A stretch of DNA of 64,000 nucleotides. Source: a virus. Positions 17,526-26,423 of the stretch are shown piece after piece. The notes under the pieces are model-generated. The model saw nothing but the letters and a program-made list of their open reading frames with translations, did not search any database and was not told where the DNA came from. The DNA is taken from positions 1 to 64,000 of IMG/VR virus record IMGVR_UViG_3300031539_000004. One strand, given 5' to 3'. The translations under genes and the position numbers were made by a program. Position 1 is the first letter of the stretch, and every line of letters begins with the position of its first letter.

Positions 17526-18636
17526 CGGACAGGCGATCCTCGGCTCGGGCGACGACCTTCGGGTGCTGCTGATGACCCGGGGCGGCGGGCAGGTCATCAC
17601 CGAAATCAACCCCGACTCGGGGAGCTTCAACCGGAAGCTCGACGGGACCACCGCGGCGTCGCTCGTCGCGACCGTCAGCGGCGGCGACCTGCGGTCCTGC
17701 TGCGACGAGTTCGCCGAAGCCTACGCCTGGGCCACAGAGCTGCTCATCACTCGAGACGGCCGCGACCAGTGGGCCGGCCCCATCACGAACCTCGTGTTCG
17801 CGTACGGGTCCGTGAGCGTCGAAGCGTCGGACCTCACCGCGTGGTGGGACCGCCGGGTCCTCCCCGACGAGTGCCACTTCCAGGTGGACCTGGCCGACAT
17901 CTTCCTCGACTACCACGCCGCGGCGATGGCCTCCGACCCGTCACCGAACATCGTGATCTCAGCGACCCGCACCGGGATCCTCGGCGACCGGCAGGTCTTC
18001 GGCGATGACTTCGACTACGCCTCCGACCACATCCATGAGCTCACCCGCACCGGTCTCGACTTCACCGCCTATGGCCGGACCGTCATCGTCGGCGGCGAAG
18101 AGATCCCGACCGACCCGATCGTCACCCTCACCGACGAGGACTGGATCACCCCGCCGACCGTGCAGGAGCGCGGCAACGAGCAGGCGACCGTGGTCGTCGT
18201 CCGTGGGAACAGCGAACAGGTGAAGTTCAGGGCCGAGGCCCGCGACCCCGACTACGTCAACTTCTACGGCGAGATCGTCCGGGTGTTCAACGAGGGCGAG
18301 ATCCGAGACGAACCCAGCCTGCAAGCCGCGGCGCAAACCCGCCTCGATCTGCTCAAGGACCCGCTCTACATCGTCCCCCCGCAGAACGCTGGGCTTCGCT
18401 CCACCGCCCCGATCACGCTCACCGAGCTGGTCCCCGGCGCTCGAGTTCGGGTCGACACTCAGGCGACGTGCCGGAAGATGGTCCGCGACTTCCGGCTCGC
18501 TGAGGTGTCCGTCAACTTCGACGGGACCGTGTCGATCACCCTGCAGCCGATCGGAACCACGCAGTCGGGTGGCCCCGGCTCGGGAGCGCCAGCCGAGCAG
18601 AACGGTTCCAACTGTGCCGCGCTGCCCGTCGCGTAG
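17515..18636 (+). CDS. Minor tail protein / baseplate hub (Tal-like), 373 aa
   Basis: GTG 17515 overlaps the previous gene by 11 nt. The chain TRGGGQVITEINPDSGSF, WAGPITNLVF, LTAWWDRRVLP and LVPGARVRVDT resembles second-position actinophage minor tail proteins that form the central hub. The order tape measure, distal tail, hub is canonical. No peptidase motif was seen in the C-terminal part. Confidence 0.65.
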   Translation: MAVSGQAILGSGDDLRVLLMTRGGGQVITEINPDSGSFNRKLDGTTAASLVATVSGGDLRSCCDEFAEAYAWATELLITRDGRDQWAGPITNLVFAYGSVSVEASDLTAWWDRRVLPDECHFQVDLADIFLDYHAAAMASDPSPNIVISATRTGILGDRQVFGDDFDYASDHIHELTRTGLDFTAYGRTVIVGGEEIPTDPIVTLTDEDWITPPTVQERGNEQATVVVVRGNSEQVKFRAEARDPDYVNFYGEIVRVFNEGEIRDEPSLQAAAQTRLDLLKDPLYIVPPQNAGLRSTAPITLTELVPGARVRVDTQATCRKMVRDFRLAEVSVNFDGTVSITLQPIGTTQSGGPGSGAPAEQNGSNCAALPVA

Positions 18637-18639
18637 TAT
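18634..18639 (+). promoter_or_regulatory. Possible leaderless promoter (-10 TAGTAT)
   Basis: TAGTAT overlaps the TAG stop of the upstream gene and lies 8 nt before ATG 18648, with no Shine-Dalgarno between. The -35 is weak. This resembles the leaderless spacing of other promoters here, but lacks the palindrome. Confidence 0.35.
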
Positions 18640-18647
18640 CCGGTGCC

Positions 18648-19112
18648 ATGAGCTTCCGAGTGGAGGGCCAGTCTTTCGCCGAGTGGGTCGAGAAGATGGA
18701 GGGCGACCTCCGGTACCTCTACAAGTGCTGCGAGGGCGGGCTGGGCGGTAGCTGGACCGTCATCGCGTCGAACTCCTCCTACGACTGGTCTGGCGACGGC
18801 TACTCCGAGGTGTGGACGTCCGAGCTCGGGACGGCCCGACTGGTCGAGGTGTTCGCTTCGGGTGTGGCCGGCGCTGGCGGCACGGTATCGGTCACCCACT
18901 CGGGCCTCGGCGTTGTCGCGTCGCTGACCTTGGTGGGGCTGACCGGCGAAGTCGCGCTGAACCCGACGGTGGTCTTCAACCCCGGCGAGCGCCTCCAAGT
19001 GCTCACCCCCTCGGGTGGCGGCGTCAGCGGGCTGACCGTCCAACTGCTCTTCGAAGGCGACGTGCGAGCATCCGGCGGGCTCAACATCTACCGGGGTGAA
19101 GCGCCCGCATGA
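18648..19112 (+). CDS. Tandem tail paralog 1 (MSFRVEG family)
   Basis: 154 residues. The N-terminal 30 (MSFRVEGQSFAEWVEKM then RYLYKCCEGG) are nearly repeated at the start of the next two genes. A variable beta-sandwich-like C-terminal domain follows, without cysteines. A conserved anchor with a variable distal domain suggests three related tail-tip or fibre subunits arising by duplication. Confidence 0.65.
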   Translation: MSFRVEGQSFAEWVEKMEGDLRYLYKCCEGGLGGSWTVIASNSSYDWSGDGYSEVWTSELGTARLVEVFASGVAGAGGTVSVTHSGLGVVASLTLVGLTGEVALNPTVVFNPGERLQVLTPSGGGVSGLTVQLLFEGDVRASGGLNIYRGEAPA

Positions 19113-19588
19113 GTTTCCGGGTGGAGGGGGAGACCCCCGATGAGCAGATCGAGTCGATCGAGGAGGCCCTCCGGTACCTCTACAAGTGCTGCGAGCGATC
19201 GAACGCGAGCGAAGGGTTCGAGCTGCTGGTCGCCGGCCAGGGCCAGATCGACGGCGACGACTCGAGCGAACATTGGTACGTCACCGTCGGCCCGGTCCGA
19301 CTCGAATCGTTCGCTGCGACGTTCGTGGACCCGGTGACCCTTCCCTTCACCGTCGAGCTCGACATCGACGGGACGCCGTCGGGGCACACCATCACCATCC
19401 CGGTCGGGTCTGCCTCCGCGGTGGCGGTCATCAACCCGCCGGTCACCCTCAACCCGGGCCAGTACATCCAGCTCACCGTGACCCTTGGCAGCGAACCCGA
19501 CCCTCGGGTTTCGATCTTCGGAACGTCGGCGGCCTACTGCCCGAGCTTCGGTGGTCAGTTCACCGAGGACCCCGGCGGCCCCGCATGA
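19109..19588 (+). CDS. Tandem tail paralog 2 (MSFRVEG family)
   Basis: 159 residues, ATGA-coupled. Begins MSFRVEGETPDEQIESI and continues RYLYKCCERSN, matching paralogs 1 and 3 over the first 30 residues, then diverges into another beta-rich domain with FTVELDIDGTPSGHTI and INPPVTLNPGQYI. The latter parallels LNPTVVFNPGERL of paralog 1, so homology extends beyond the N-terminus. Confidence 0.65.
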   Translation: MSFRVEGETPDEQIESIEEALRYLYKCCERSNASEGFELLVAGQGQIDGDDSSEHWYVTVGPVRLESFAATFVDPVTLPFTVELDIDGTPSGHTITIPVGSASAVAVINPPVTLNPGQYIQLTVTLGSEPDPRVSIFGTSAAYCPSFGGQFTEDPGGPA

Positions 19589-20061
19589 GCTTCAGGAACC
19601 GGGGCGAGACGCTTGAGGAGGTGATGGCCGGCATCGAACGCGACGTCCGGTACATCTACAAATGCTGCGAGGCTGGCGGCGGCGATGTGTTCTACGAGGT
19701 GGACGTGGCAAGCGGCGACGAGTCGGTCGACTCGTCGGCTCTCACGGGTCGTTGGTATTCCCGGGGCGGCACAGCGTCGGTTCGGGGGCTGCGACTCTCG
19801 AGCGACGAGACCGGGTTCTCTGACCTCGTCGTGGAGGTGCGCGTCACCGGGGTGGTCGTGCAAACGGTGGTCCTCCCCGCGGCGGCGGCCACCGTGGAGG
19901 TGTTGCTCGGCGGTCCGGTGGCGCTCGCCGCGAACGATTACTTGTCGCTCTCCTGCTCATCGGGGGCGCGGTCGTTTGTGAACGCGCAGGTACTGATGGT
20001 CGGCGACTGGTGCGGCTCTGGTGGATTGAACTGGTGGTTCGTCGGCGGCGGCCCCGAGTGA
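19585..20061 (+). CDS. Tandem tail paralog 3 (MSFRNRG variant)
   Basis: 158 residues from ATG 19585 (ATGA overlap). Starts MSFRNRGETLEEVMAGI, then RYIYKCCEAGG, the most diverged of the three. The beta domain again has the GGPVALAANDYLSLS segment at the position of the NPG motif in the other two. Probably part of the same tail-tip complex. Confidence 0.65.
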   Translation: MSFRNRGETLEEVMAGIERDVRYIYKCCEAGGGDVFYEVDVASGDESVDSSALTGRWYSRGGTASVRGLRLSSDETGFSDLVVEVRVTGVVVQTVVLPAAAATVEVLLGGPVALAANDYLSLSCSSGARSFVNAQVLMVGDWCGSGGLNWWFVGGGPE

Positions 20062-20636
20062 CGACCTGGGTCGTGTCGGGGATGCCGCGCTCGGGCACGT
20101 CGATGATGATGCGCGCCCTCATCGCAGGCGGCCTCGAGCCGTACTGGAACCCCGACAAGGACGCCGAGCTCGCCAAGATCGCCGCGCCGAGATACCACCC
20201 GAACCCGAACGGCTACTTCGAACCAGGCCAGGCGCGCCACACCCGAGCGTTCCCGCGGCTCATCGACGGGAAGCTCGTGAAGCTCATGGGCGTCGGCCCC
20301 GCCGAACCACGGTTCCGTCAGGCCGCCCCGATCCGGGTCGTGTGGATGCGTCGCCCGCCAGCCGAGATTCGGGCGAGCCACCTCGCGACCTTCGGGCGGT
20401 GCCCGCCGTGGACGGCCGACAACCGGTACCCGACGATCGCCGCCGCGAGGATCGCTCACCAGACCTCGGTCCCGTGGGTCGAAGGGCTCGCCGTGGTCGA
20501 CTACCCCGATGTCACCGACCCCGCTACCCGCCTCGAGCAGTTCGAACGACTCACCGCCGAGGGCTGGCCGATCGACCCCGAGGCCGCCGCGGCGACGATC
20601 GACGGGGCGCTGCATCGCCACCGGGCCGAGGGCTAG
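20058..20636 (+). CDS. P-loop sulfotransferase-like protein A
   Basis: 192 residues from GTG 20058, overlapping the upstream TGA. WVVSGMPRSGTSMMMRAL at residues 4-21 is the 5'-phosphosulfate-binding loop typical of sulfotransferases (PRSGTS). RVVWMRRPPAEIRAS near 95-109 matches the 3'-phosphate-binding region (RxP.e...S). Such enzymes use PAPS. Placement inside the tail-fibre genes, followed by a second diverged copy, suggests modification of a tail component or a host surface molecule. The acceptor is unknown. Confidence 0.7.
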   Translation: MTTWVVSGMPRSGTSMMMRALIAGGLEPYWNPDKDAELAKIAAPRYHPNPNGYFEPGQARHTRAFPRLIDGKLVKLMGVGPAEPRFRQAAPIRVVWMRRPPAEIRASHLATFGRCPPWTADNRYPTIAAARIAHQTSVPWVEGLAVVDYPDVTDPATRLEQFERLTAEGWPIDPEAAAATIDGALHRHRAEG

Positions 20637-20675
20637 GACTACGCTGACCTCAGCCGCTACCCCCGAGGAGGCACC

Positions 20676-21467
20676 GTGAGCTGCGGGTGCGATGAGGTCT
20701 GCAACTGCGCTGTGGTCGGCGGGAACTGCGTCCAGGTCGTCGGCGACGGCCGGCCCACGTCGCCGTACACGGTCAACGTGGTGGTCTCGGCCGACGCCGA
20801 CAACGCCATCTCCTGCGAACCGAACGGCCTCTTCGGCCAGAACGGCGTCGTCACCGCCGACACCGACTGCATCGACCTGAGCGGCACAGGCAAGATCGGC
20901 GACCCGATCACCGCCGACGTGGTGATCTCACCCGACTCCGGGAACCGCCTCGAGTGCCGGGCGAACGGGCTGTACGCCTACCCGTGCCCCGACATCTACT
21001 GCTGCTGCGACGCCCCGTCGTTGCCGATCAACGCCACGTCCACGACGTTCAATCTCCCCCCCGGCTGCGATCTCGAGATCGCCGACGGCGACTGGCGGGT
21101 CAACATCGAGATCCTCATCGTTCTCGAGTGGGACCCGAACCAGGCTGGGGCGCTCATCGAGCTCGGCGCGTCCTACGACGTCACGGGCCTCTGCACCCTC
21201 CCCGACGTGTTCAACGTCACCTGCGACGCCCCTCAGCTCGTCACTCAGTTCCGAACCGGCGGCCCCGGCTCCGCCGAAATCGAGACCCTGTTCTTGATCA
21301 GCAGCTTCGACGTGACTGGCCCGCTCTCCGTCACCGTGGTCCCACAGATCGTCACCGGGGTTTCTCACGCGGCGATCGTCACCGCCGAGGACTACACGGT
21401 CACCGCCATCGTCGGCCAGGTCCCCGCGGACCAGCCGAACAACCTCTGCACGGTCTGCGCGCCCTGA
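20676..21467 (+). CDS. Cysteine-rich minor tail / tail-tip protein, 263 aa
   Basis: GTG 20676 with GGAGG about 9 nt upstream. TACGCT (20640-20645) may be its -10. The N-terminal 110 residues carry two copies of an (S)ADADN.(I/L).C..NGL(F/Y) motif, plus TADTDCIDLSG and a CPDIYCCCDAP cluster. A beta-rich C-terminal domain follows. The same N-terminal module occurs in the next tail genes, so this is a family of modular tip or receptor-binding proteins. Confidence 0.6.
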   Translation: MSCGCDEVCNCAVVGGNCVQVVGDGRPTSPYTVNVVVSADADNAISCEPNGLFGQNGVVTADTDCIDLSGTGKIGDPITADVVISPDSGNRLECRANGLYAYPCPDIYCCCDAPSLPINATSTTFNLPPGCDLEIADGDWRVNIEILIVLEWDPNQAGALIELGASYDVTGLCTLPDVFNVTCDAPQLVTQFRTGGPGSAEIETLFLISSFDVTGPLSVTVVPQIVTGVSHAAIVTAEDYTVTAIVGQVPADQPNNLCTVCAP

Positions 21468-21472
21468 TCGCG

Positions 21473-22087
21473 ATGAAGTACCTCCTCTTCGGCCACCCCC
21501 GGGGCGGCACCTCGACCGCTATGCGTGGCCTCTACTTCGCCGGCATGAACGTGTGGCGCGATGTCCGTCGCGACCAGAAGGCTCATCGCGACGCCGACCG
21601 GGAAGGCTTCACCAAGCACCCGAACCCCTACGGGTTTTGGGAGGTCCCCTACGGCGTCGGCCGCGAGCACGACTGGCCGAACAACCTGCCCGACGGGTGG
21701 GCGGCGAAGGTGTTCGCCCCCACGATCCGCCAGCTCCGCGACCGCGGGACCGGCGAGTGGATGGTCGCCTACCTCACCCGCGACCCCGACGAGATCGCTG
21801 CCAGCTACCGGCGAATGATGGGCCGCCCCACGATGCGTTGGCGCACCGCCGACCAGTACCACGCCCGAGTCGACCAGGACATTGCCCGCCTCGAGGCCAT
21901 CGGTTGCGTCGTGTCGGTCACCCGCCTCGACTACAACGCCATGTGCGCCGACCCGCCTGCCTCCACGATCGCCGAGTACCAACGCCTCGCCGACGCCGGC
22001 TGGCCGCTTGACCCCCGAGCCGTCGCGGAGCTCATCGACCCGGCGTTGCGCCGCAACGTGAGGGAGGCCGACCTTGCCACGGTGTAA
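21473..22087 (+). CDS. P-loop sulfotransferase-like protein B
   Basis: 204 residues from ATG 21473. LLFGHPRGGTSTAMRGL (residues 4-20) is a sulfotransferase-type P-loop, and MVAYLTRDPDEIAASYRRM near residues 99-117 is the second PAPS-binding motif (RDP.E...SY). Similar fold to the protein A copy two genes upstream, with low identity outside the motifs. The two genes alternate with cysteine-rich tip proteins, suggesting enzyme-substrate pairing or cell-surface modification. This is a hypothesis. Confidence 0.7.
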   Translation: MKYLLFGHPRGGTSTAMRGLYFAGMNVWRDVRRDQKAHRDADREGFTKHPNPYGFWEVPYGVGREHDWPNNLPDGWAAKVFAPTIRQLRDRGTGEWMVAYLTRDPDEIAASYRRMMGRPTMRWRTADQYHARVDQDIARLEAIGCVVSVTRLDYNAMCADPPASTIAEYQRLADAGWPLDPRAVAELIDPALRRNVREADLATV

Positions 22088-23789
22088 GTGCCAAGAGGTG
22101 TGCTTCTGCTCGCTCGAGCTCGACGCCGACGAGACGTGCCTGTCGCTCACGGGTGCGGGTACCGGCGACGATCCGTACACGTTGCTCGGCGTCATCGACC
22201 CCGACGTGGCGAACGAAGTGGAGTGCCGGCCGAACGGGCTGTGGATGGGCCGTGACGACAACGTCGCCGACACCGACTGCATCGACCTCACCACCGTCGA
22301 GCAGCCAGGGATCGCGTCAAAGATCCTGACCGCCGACTTCATCATCTCGCCCGACGCCTGCAACGTCCTCGAGTGCCTCCCCCCGGGCGACGACCCCGAC
22401 ATCGACAGCGCCGGGCTGTGGGCGCGCCCCGGACCGCAGGAATGGTGCTGGTGCCTCACCCCCGCTTCGCCCGATGGGCAGCTCATCGGCCCGGGTGAGG
22501 TGGAGATGCTCGGCCCCGAACCGGACGAAGAGACCGAAGACAACGGGCTGCGGTTCACGATCATCGAACCGGGCTGCTACCGGCTCATCCTCAAGGGCGA
22601 GGTCTATCTGGCATGGACCCCGAACCAGGCTCCCGGCACGGTCGGCGCGTCAGTCCAGGTTGGGATCTCGCCGGTGTCGCCGTTCGACAACTGCCTGTTC
22701 GTGGACCCTGAGTTTGGCGAATACATCTACCAGTACGCCGTCTGCGATCCAGCCGCGTGGCGCACCCTCTACCGGATCGGCGGCGTGCTCGCTCCCGACG
22801 AGACCCAACACATCCCGTTCATGGCGTCGTTCGATTACACGATCACCGATGCGCTCGCCCCGACCGTGATCCAACCGCGCATCGTGGTCGGCAACATCGG
22901 GACCGGTCCCACAGATCTGCGGGTCACGGGCGGCACCGCGAAGGTCATCATGGGCAGCCCGCCGGCGCATCAGCTCGGCGACAACAACTGCTCGAGCTGC
23001 TACGGGTACTCCAAGACCGGGACGTTCTATTCGGTCCCGAACACGACGACCACCGCGTCGACCACCACCACCACGACGGGCGGCGCTGGCCTGTTCCTCA
23101 ACATGGGCGAAGCTGGGATCAACCCGGGGTGGGTCATGCGCTGCGACCCGGGCACCGGGACCGTGATCGTGCCCCGCCGCTACGACTGGGGCACCCAAGC
23201 CTTCAACGGTGAGGCGATGACCTCCGACCCGGTGGCCGGCTTGCTCTACCACATCGGCGGCGGCGGCGGCGGCCCGCTGATGTCGGTCGACCCGAACACC
23301 CTCGCGACCGGCTCGGTGGCGATCGGCCCCCCGACCGGACCGCCGCTGGGGATGGCGTGGGACGGCACCGACGTGTGGCTGTCGGACGCCAACGCCATCC
23401 TCTACTCGATCACGCTCGCCGGGGCCGTCACCACCGTGGGGACGATGGACGAACGGATGCCGGGCATCGAGTGGATCGGCGCGACGTTGTGGGCGGTCAA
23501 CCGTGACTGCTCGCTCCTCTACGAGATCGACTCGAGCGACGGATCGACCCTCGCCACCACGCCGATCACGTTCGTCTCAGGTCCGCAGACCCCCGACTTC
23601 GCTCACGGCCTCGCCTACGACGGGGCCGATCTCTACATCTCGTACGCGCTTCCCGAGACCGGGTTCGGGAACTATCGCCGCCGCCTCGGGGTCATCGACA
23701 CGTCGAACGGTGAGCTCGCCGATGTCGGCCAGTTCACCAACGCCGGCAATCCCGGCGGCTGGCAGGTGTCCGACCTCGCTTTCCTGTGA
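22074..23789 (+). CDS. Modular tail protein with beta-propeller-like C-terminus
   Basis: 571 residues from a TTG start, supported by AGGGAGG 7 nt upstream. The N-terminal ~110 residues share the Cys-rich NGLW / ADTDCIDL / ADFIISPDACN module with neighbouring genes. A beta domain runs to about residue 310, then a Thr-rich linker (NTTTTASTTTTTTGG). The last ~230 residues show repeated blades (LLYHIGGG, DVWLSDANAILYSI, TLWAVNRDCSLLYEID, DLYISYALP), as in NHL/YVTN-type propellers. Likely a receptor-binding tip protein. Confidence 0.65.
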   Translation: MPRCKCQEVCFCSLELDADETCLSLTGAGTGDDPYTLLGVIDPDVANEVECRPNGLWMGRDDNVADTDCIDLTTVEQPGIASKILTADFIISPDACNVLECLPPGDDPDIDSAGLWARPGPQEWCWCLTPASPDGQLIGPGEVEMLGPEPDEETEDNGLRFTIIEPGCYRLILKGEVYLAWTPNQAPGTVGASVQVGISPVSPFDNCLFVDPEFGEYIYQYAVCDPAAWRTLYRIGGVLAPDETQHIPFMASFDYTITDALAPTVIQPRIVVGNIGTGPTDLRVTGGTAKVIMGSPPAHQLGDNNCSSCYGYSKTGTFYSVPNTTTTASTTTTTTGGAGLFLNMGEAGINPGWVMRCDPGTGTVIVPRRYDWGTQAFNGEAMTSDPVAGLLYHIGGGGGGPLMSVDPNTLATGSVAIGPPTGPPLGMAWDGTDVWLSDANAILYSITLAGAVTTVGTMDERMPGIEWIGATLWAVNRDCSLLYEIDSSDGSTLATTPITFVSGPQTPDFAHGLAYDGADLYISYALPETGFGNYRRRLGVIDTSNGELADVGQFTNAGNPGGWQVSDLAFL

Positions 23790-23838
23790 CCCATTACCCT
23801 GAGCCTCGAAGCCCTCGAGTAGATAGGTCCAGCAGCCC

Positions 23839-24540
23839 ATGTCGATGAGCGAACCATGCCTAGCGGAAAGCTGCGGGCTGATGTGGAGCGGCGAAGGCAA
23901 CCCCGGCTCGCTTCTCCAGCTCGACATCGATCTCAGCGGCGAACCGAACCAGGCGATCGAGTGCCGGGCGAACGGGCTGTACGGGGAGCGTTGCGAAGTC
24001 TCGGCGGTGGCGTGCAACGGGGTGAAGATCGCCCCACAGGACGGCGGGAACTGGACCCACCAGATCGACGGCCAGGCGTTCGCCAGCACGCAACCCGGCG
24101 GGTTTGCGTTCCTCGACGCAGGCTTCGCGGGAGCCATCTCCGAGGAGCTCTACCAGAGCGCGTCGATCGGGGTGACTCTCGACGGGTGCGTCCCGTCGAT
24201 GGTCTTCTACAAGATCCAGCTCGGGTCGGTTCGGGCTGAGGGGGGCGGGACTACCCGGTGGGAGCTGCAGGACACGGCGTCGATCAACAACGGGCCGTTC
24301 AGCACCATCGGGTTCGCCGTGTGGGACAACAGCCTCACCGGCAGCTTCGGGGACTACGGGTTCTATCCCGACCTCGATGGTTCGACGCTCGGCCTCGCGA
24401 CCGCTTCCGGTAGTAGCTTCAATCTCTCCTTCCGGCGAGAGGTTCTGCTCACCTTGCCCTTCGGCGGTTTCGGATCTGGCAACATCGAGTTCGCGCCGAC
24501 CATCATCGAAATGCGATTCCTAGCGATCTCGGGGACGTGA
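23839..24540 (+). CDS. Cysteine-rich modular tail protein, 233 aa
   Basis: Starts MSMSEPCLAESCG. A single ECRANGLYGERC module at about residues 40-50 is identical in style to its neighbours. The rest is Gly-rich beta sequence ending FLAISGT, which parallels the end of the following protein (NVLSISGL). The two are probable paralogs. Minor tail or fibre component. Confidence 0.6.
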   Translation: MSMSEPCLAESCGLMWSGEGNPGSLLQLDIDLSGEPNQAIECRANGLYGERCEVSAVACNGVKIAPQDGGNWTHQIDGQAFASTQPGGFAFLDAGFAGAISEELYQSASIGVTLDGCVPSMVFYKIQLGSVRAEGGGTTRWELQDTASINNGPFSTIGFAVWDNSLTGSFGDYGFYPDLDGSTLGLATASGSSFNLSFRREVLLTLPFGGFGSGNIEFAPTIIEMRFLAISGT

Positions 24541-24550
24541 GGAGAACCAA

Positions 24551-25210
24551 ATGGCGAACCCCTGCATCACCGACACCGACTGCATCGGCCTCAGCCTCGA
24601 TGACGAGGGCAACCTCCGAGCTGACCTGATCATCTCGCCCGACGCCGACAACCAGCTCGTCTGCCTCGATGACGGTCTCTTCGGGAACATCTGTCCGATC
24701 TCAGTCGTGGCGTGCAACGGGCTGCTCAAGCTGCCCGACGGGCTGTGGGCGCACAAGCTGTCCCGCAACATCGCGCAGTCGCAGTTCGGGTCGGTGACCG
24801 TCGGTGTTTCCTCGGGTGGCGGGAACATCACCCTGCAGAGCGGCACCCAATCGATCAAGAACACGGGGTGCGCGCCGGCGCTCATCTACCGCAACATCGC
24901 CTTCGGGACCACCCATGTCACGGCGATGACGGCGGGCGGACGAGTCGAACTCGAGGCGCAGGTGCGGATCGACGGTGGCCCGTGGAACGACTACGGCTTC
25001 GCGGTGCTCCAGAACTTGACCGGCGTGGGCGGCCTCGAGCATGCGTGGTGGCCGGTCCCGGCGATCGACATCGGGTTCGCGACGCTGGCGGCCGGGGCGA
25101 CTCAGTCTGTTGAGTGGCGGCGGCGCGCCGAGGCGACCTCGGGGTCTTGCACGGTGAACTACCAGACGGTGTTCATGTGGACGAACGTCCTTTCGATTTC
25201 GGGGCTCTAG
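24551..25210 (+). CDS. Cysteine-rich modular tail protein, 219 aa
   Basis: ATG 24551 with GAGGAG about 7 nt upstream. Contains TDTDCIGLSL, ADLIISPDADNQLVC and DDGLFGNIC, the shared module, then SVVACNGLLKLPDGLWAHK, aligning with SAVACNGVKIAPQDGG of the preceding protein. The two C-terminal domains align along their length, so this is a local duplication. Confidence 0.6.
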   Translation: MANPCITDTDCIGLSLDDEGNLRADLIISPDADNQLVCLDDGLFGNICPISVVACNGLLKLPDGLWAHKLSRNIAQSQFGSVTVGVSSGGGNITLQSGTQSIKNTGCAPALIYRNIAFGTTHVTAMTAGGRVELEAQVRIDGGPWNDYGFAVLQNLTGVGGLEHAWWPVPAIDIGFATLAAGATQSVEWRRRAEATSGSCTVNYQTVFMWTNVLSISGL

Positions 25211-25219
25211 GAGGAACCG

Positions 25220-25552
25220 ATGAGCACGACCAGCAGGTACTTCGAAAGCGCCACGGGTGTCGCAGAGGTGACGATCGAGCGTGGCGACGAGATGGTGGCG
25301 ATCGCGAACGGTCACGTCCTGGCCGACGAGGCGAGCCCCGAGGGGTCGCCGCCGGCCGCCGGGTGGACCGAGGTGACGCTCACGCAGCTCCGAGCGAAGA
25401 CGCAGGAGCTGAAGGACGCTGCAGCTCTGGTGAAGGCCGACGCGATCACCGAGCGGGCGCAGGCGATGGAGGACGCGTACACCGATCTCGTGGCCGCCGG
25501 GGTGACGGCCGCGGCCGCTTCGACCCTCACCGGCTACACCCCGCCCGAATGA
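25220..25552 (+). CDS. Hypothetical tail-region protein, 110 aa
   Basis: GGAGG precedes the ATG. An N-terminal beta region (GVAEVTIERGDEMVAIANGH) is followed by an Ala/Glu-rich helix (LRAKTQELKDAAALVKADAI). Ends GYTPPE, and its stop overlaps the next gene. A small fibre-associated or chaperone protein is possible. No domain known. Confidence 0.6.
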   Translation: MSTTSRYFESATGVAEVTIERGDEMVAIANGHVLADEASPEGSPPAAGWTEVTLTQLRAKTQELKDAAALVKADAITERAQAMEDAYTDLVAAGVTAAAASTLTGYTPPE

Positions 25553-26094
25553 TTCTCGCCGACCACAACTGGTGGCACGCCTGGGGCGAGCTCACGGTCT
25601 GGTTCGCCGGGTTCGTGACCGCGCTCGGGCTGCTGTCGCGCACCAAGCCGGCCCGCTGGCTGTGGCGTCAGGTCGTGTCGGAGCCGATCACCGAATGGTT
25701 CCGCGAGAACGGCGGCGAGATCATCGAGGAGAAGGTCGGCAAGGAGTTCGCCTCGAACGGTGGAGCGTCGTTGCGGGACGCCATCGACGGCCTCAAGTCG
25801 GGCCAGGACACGCTGACCGAGTGGACGGGGGAAGCCCAATCGGGGCAGCAGAAGCTGGTCGACGGGATCGAAGCGAACCGGGGGGCGATCGTGGAGATGT
25901 CGGCCGGGATCTCGACCACCCTGTCGGACCACGGGGGGCGGATCACCTCCCTCGAGACTCGCCACAGCGACGTGATGGAAGCCATTGAGCGGCTCCACAA
26001 GTGCGTGGAGCGTAGGCTAGGGGGCGACCACGACACGGGTGACCGGCGGCGCGACGAAGACGCCGAGGTGCTCGAGGAGGCTGAGAAGCCATGA
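25549..26094 (+). CDS. Membrane protein with coiled coil (DUF2746-like)
   Basis: 181 residues from ATG 25549. One N-terminal membrane segment (WGELTVWFAGFVTALGLLS, about residues 10-28) precedes SEPITEWFRENGGEIIEEKV, a sequence style seen in DUF2746 mycobacteriophage proteins next to lysis genes. A long coiled coil (residues about 75-160) and an acidic tail follow. Between tail genes and holin it may act in lysis or membrane anchoring. Confidence 0.6.
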   Translation: MILADHNWWHAWGELTVWFAGFVTALGLLSRTKPARWLWRQVVSEPITEWFRENGGEIIEEKVGKEFASNGGASLRDAIDGLKSGQDTLTEWTGEAQSGQQKLVDGIEANRGAIVEMSAGISTTLSDHGGRITSLETRHSDVMEAIERLHKCVERRLGGDHDTGDRRRDEDAEVLEEAEKP

Positions 26095-26414
26095 CGGAGA
26101 TCACGCTCGACCCCACGGTTGTCGCCCTCGTCGGCGGGGCGCTCGTCCCGGTCCTGACCGGGCTGGTCACCAAGCTCAACTCCTCGACGGGCTGGAAGGC
26201 CGCCGCCGCTCTGGTCCTTTCGGTGCTCGTCGGTGTTGCCACCACGGCGACCGAGGCGGCGAGCTTCACCCCCGAGCAGATCATCGAAGCTGCGGGGATC
26301 GCCTTCGCGGCGAACGTGACGACCTACATCGGGATGTGGAAGCCGATCGGCAAGACCGATCAGGTTCCGCTCCAGAACGTGACCGCCGGGTTCGGTCTCG
26401 GCAAGGCTGCCTGA
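26091..26414 (+). CDS. Putative holin, two TM segments
   Basis: 107 residues. Hydrophobic segments at about 9-27 (VVALVGGALVPVLTGLVTK) and 34-54 (GWKAAAALVLSVLVGVATT), and a weaker one at about 65-83. Short soluble C-terminus. Small size, two TM topology, ATGA coupling to the DUF2746-like gene and location three genes before the endolysin fit a holin. No sequence motif is diagnostic. Confidence 0.6.
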   Translation: MTEITLDPTVVALVGGALVPVLTGLVTKLNSSTGWKAAAALVLSVLVGVATTATEAASFTPEQIIEAAGIAFAANVTTYIGMWKPIGKTDQVPLQNVTAGFGLGKAA

Positions 26415-26423
26415 GGAGGCAAC

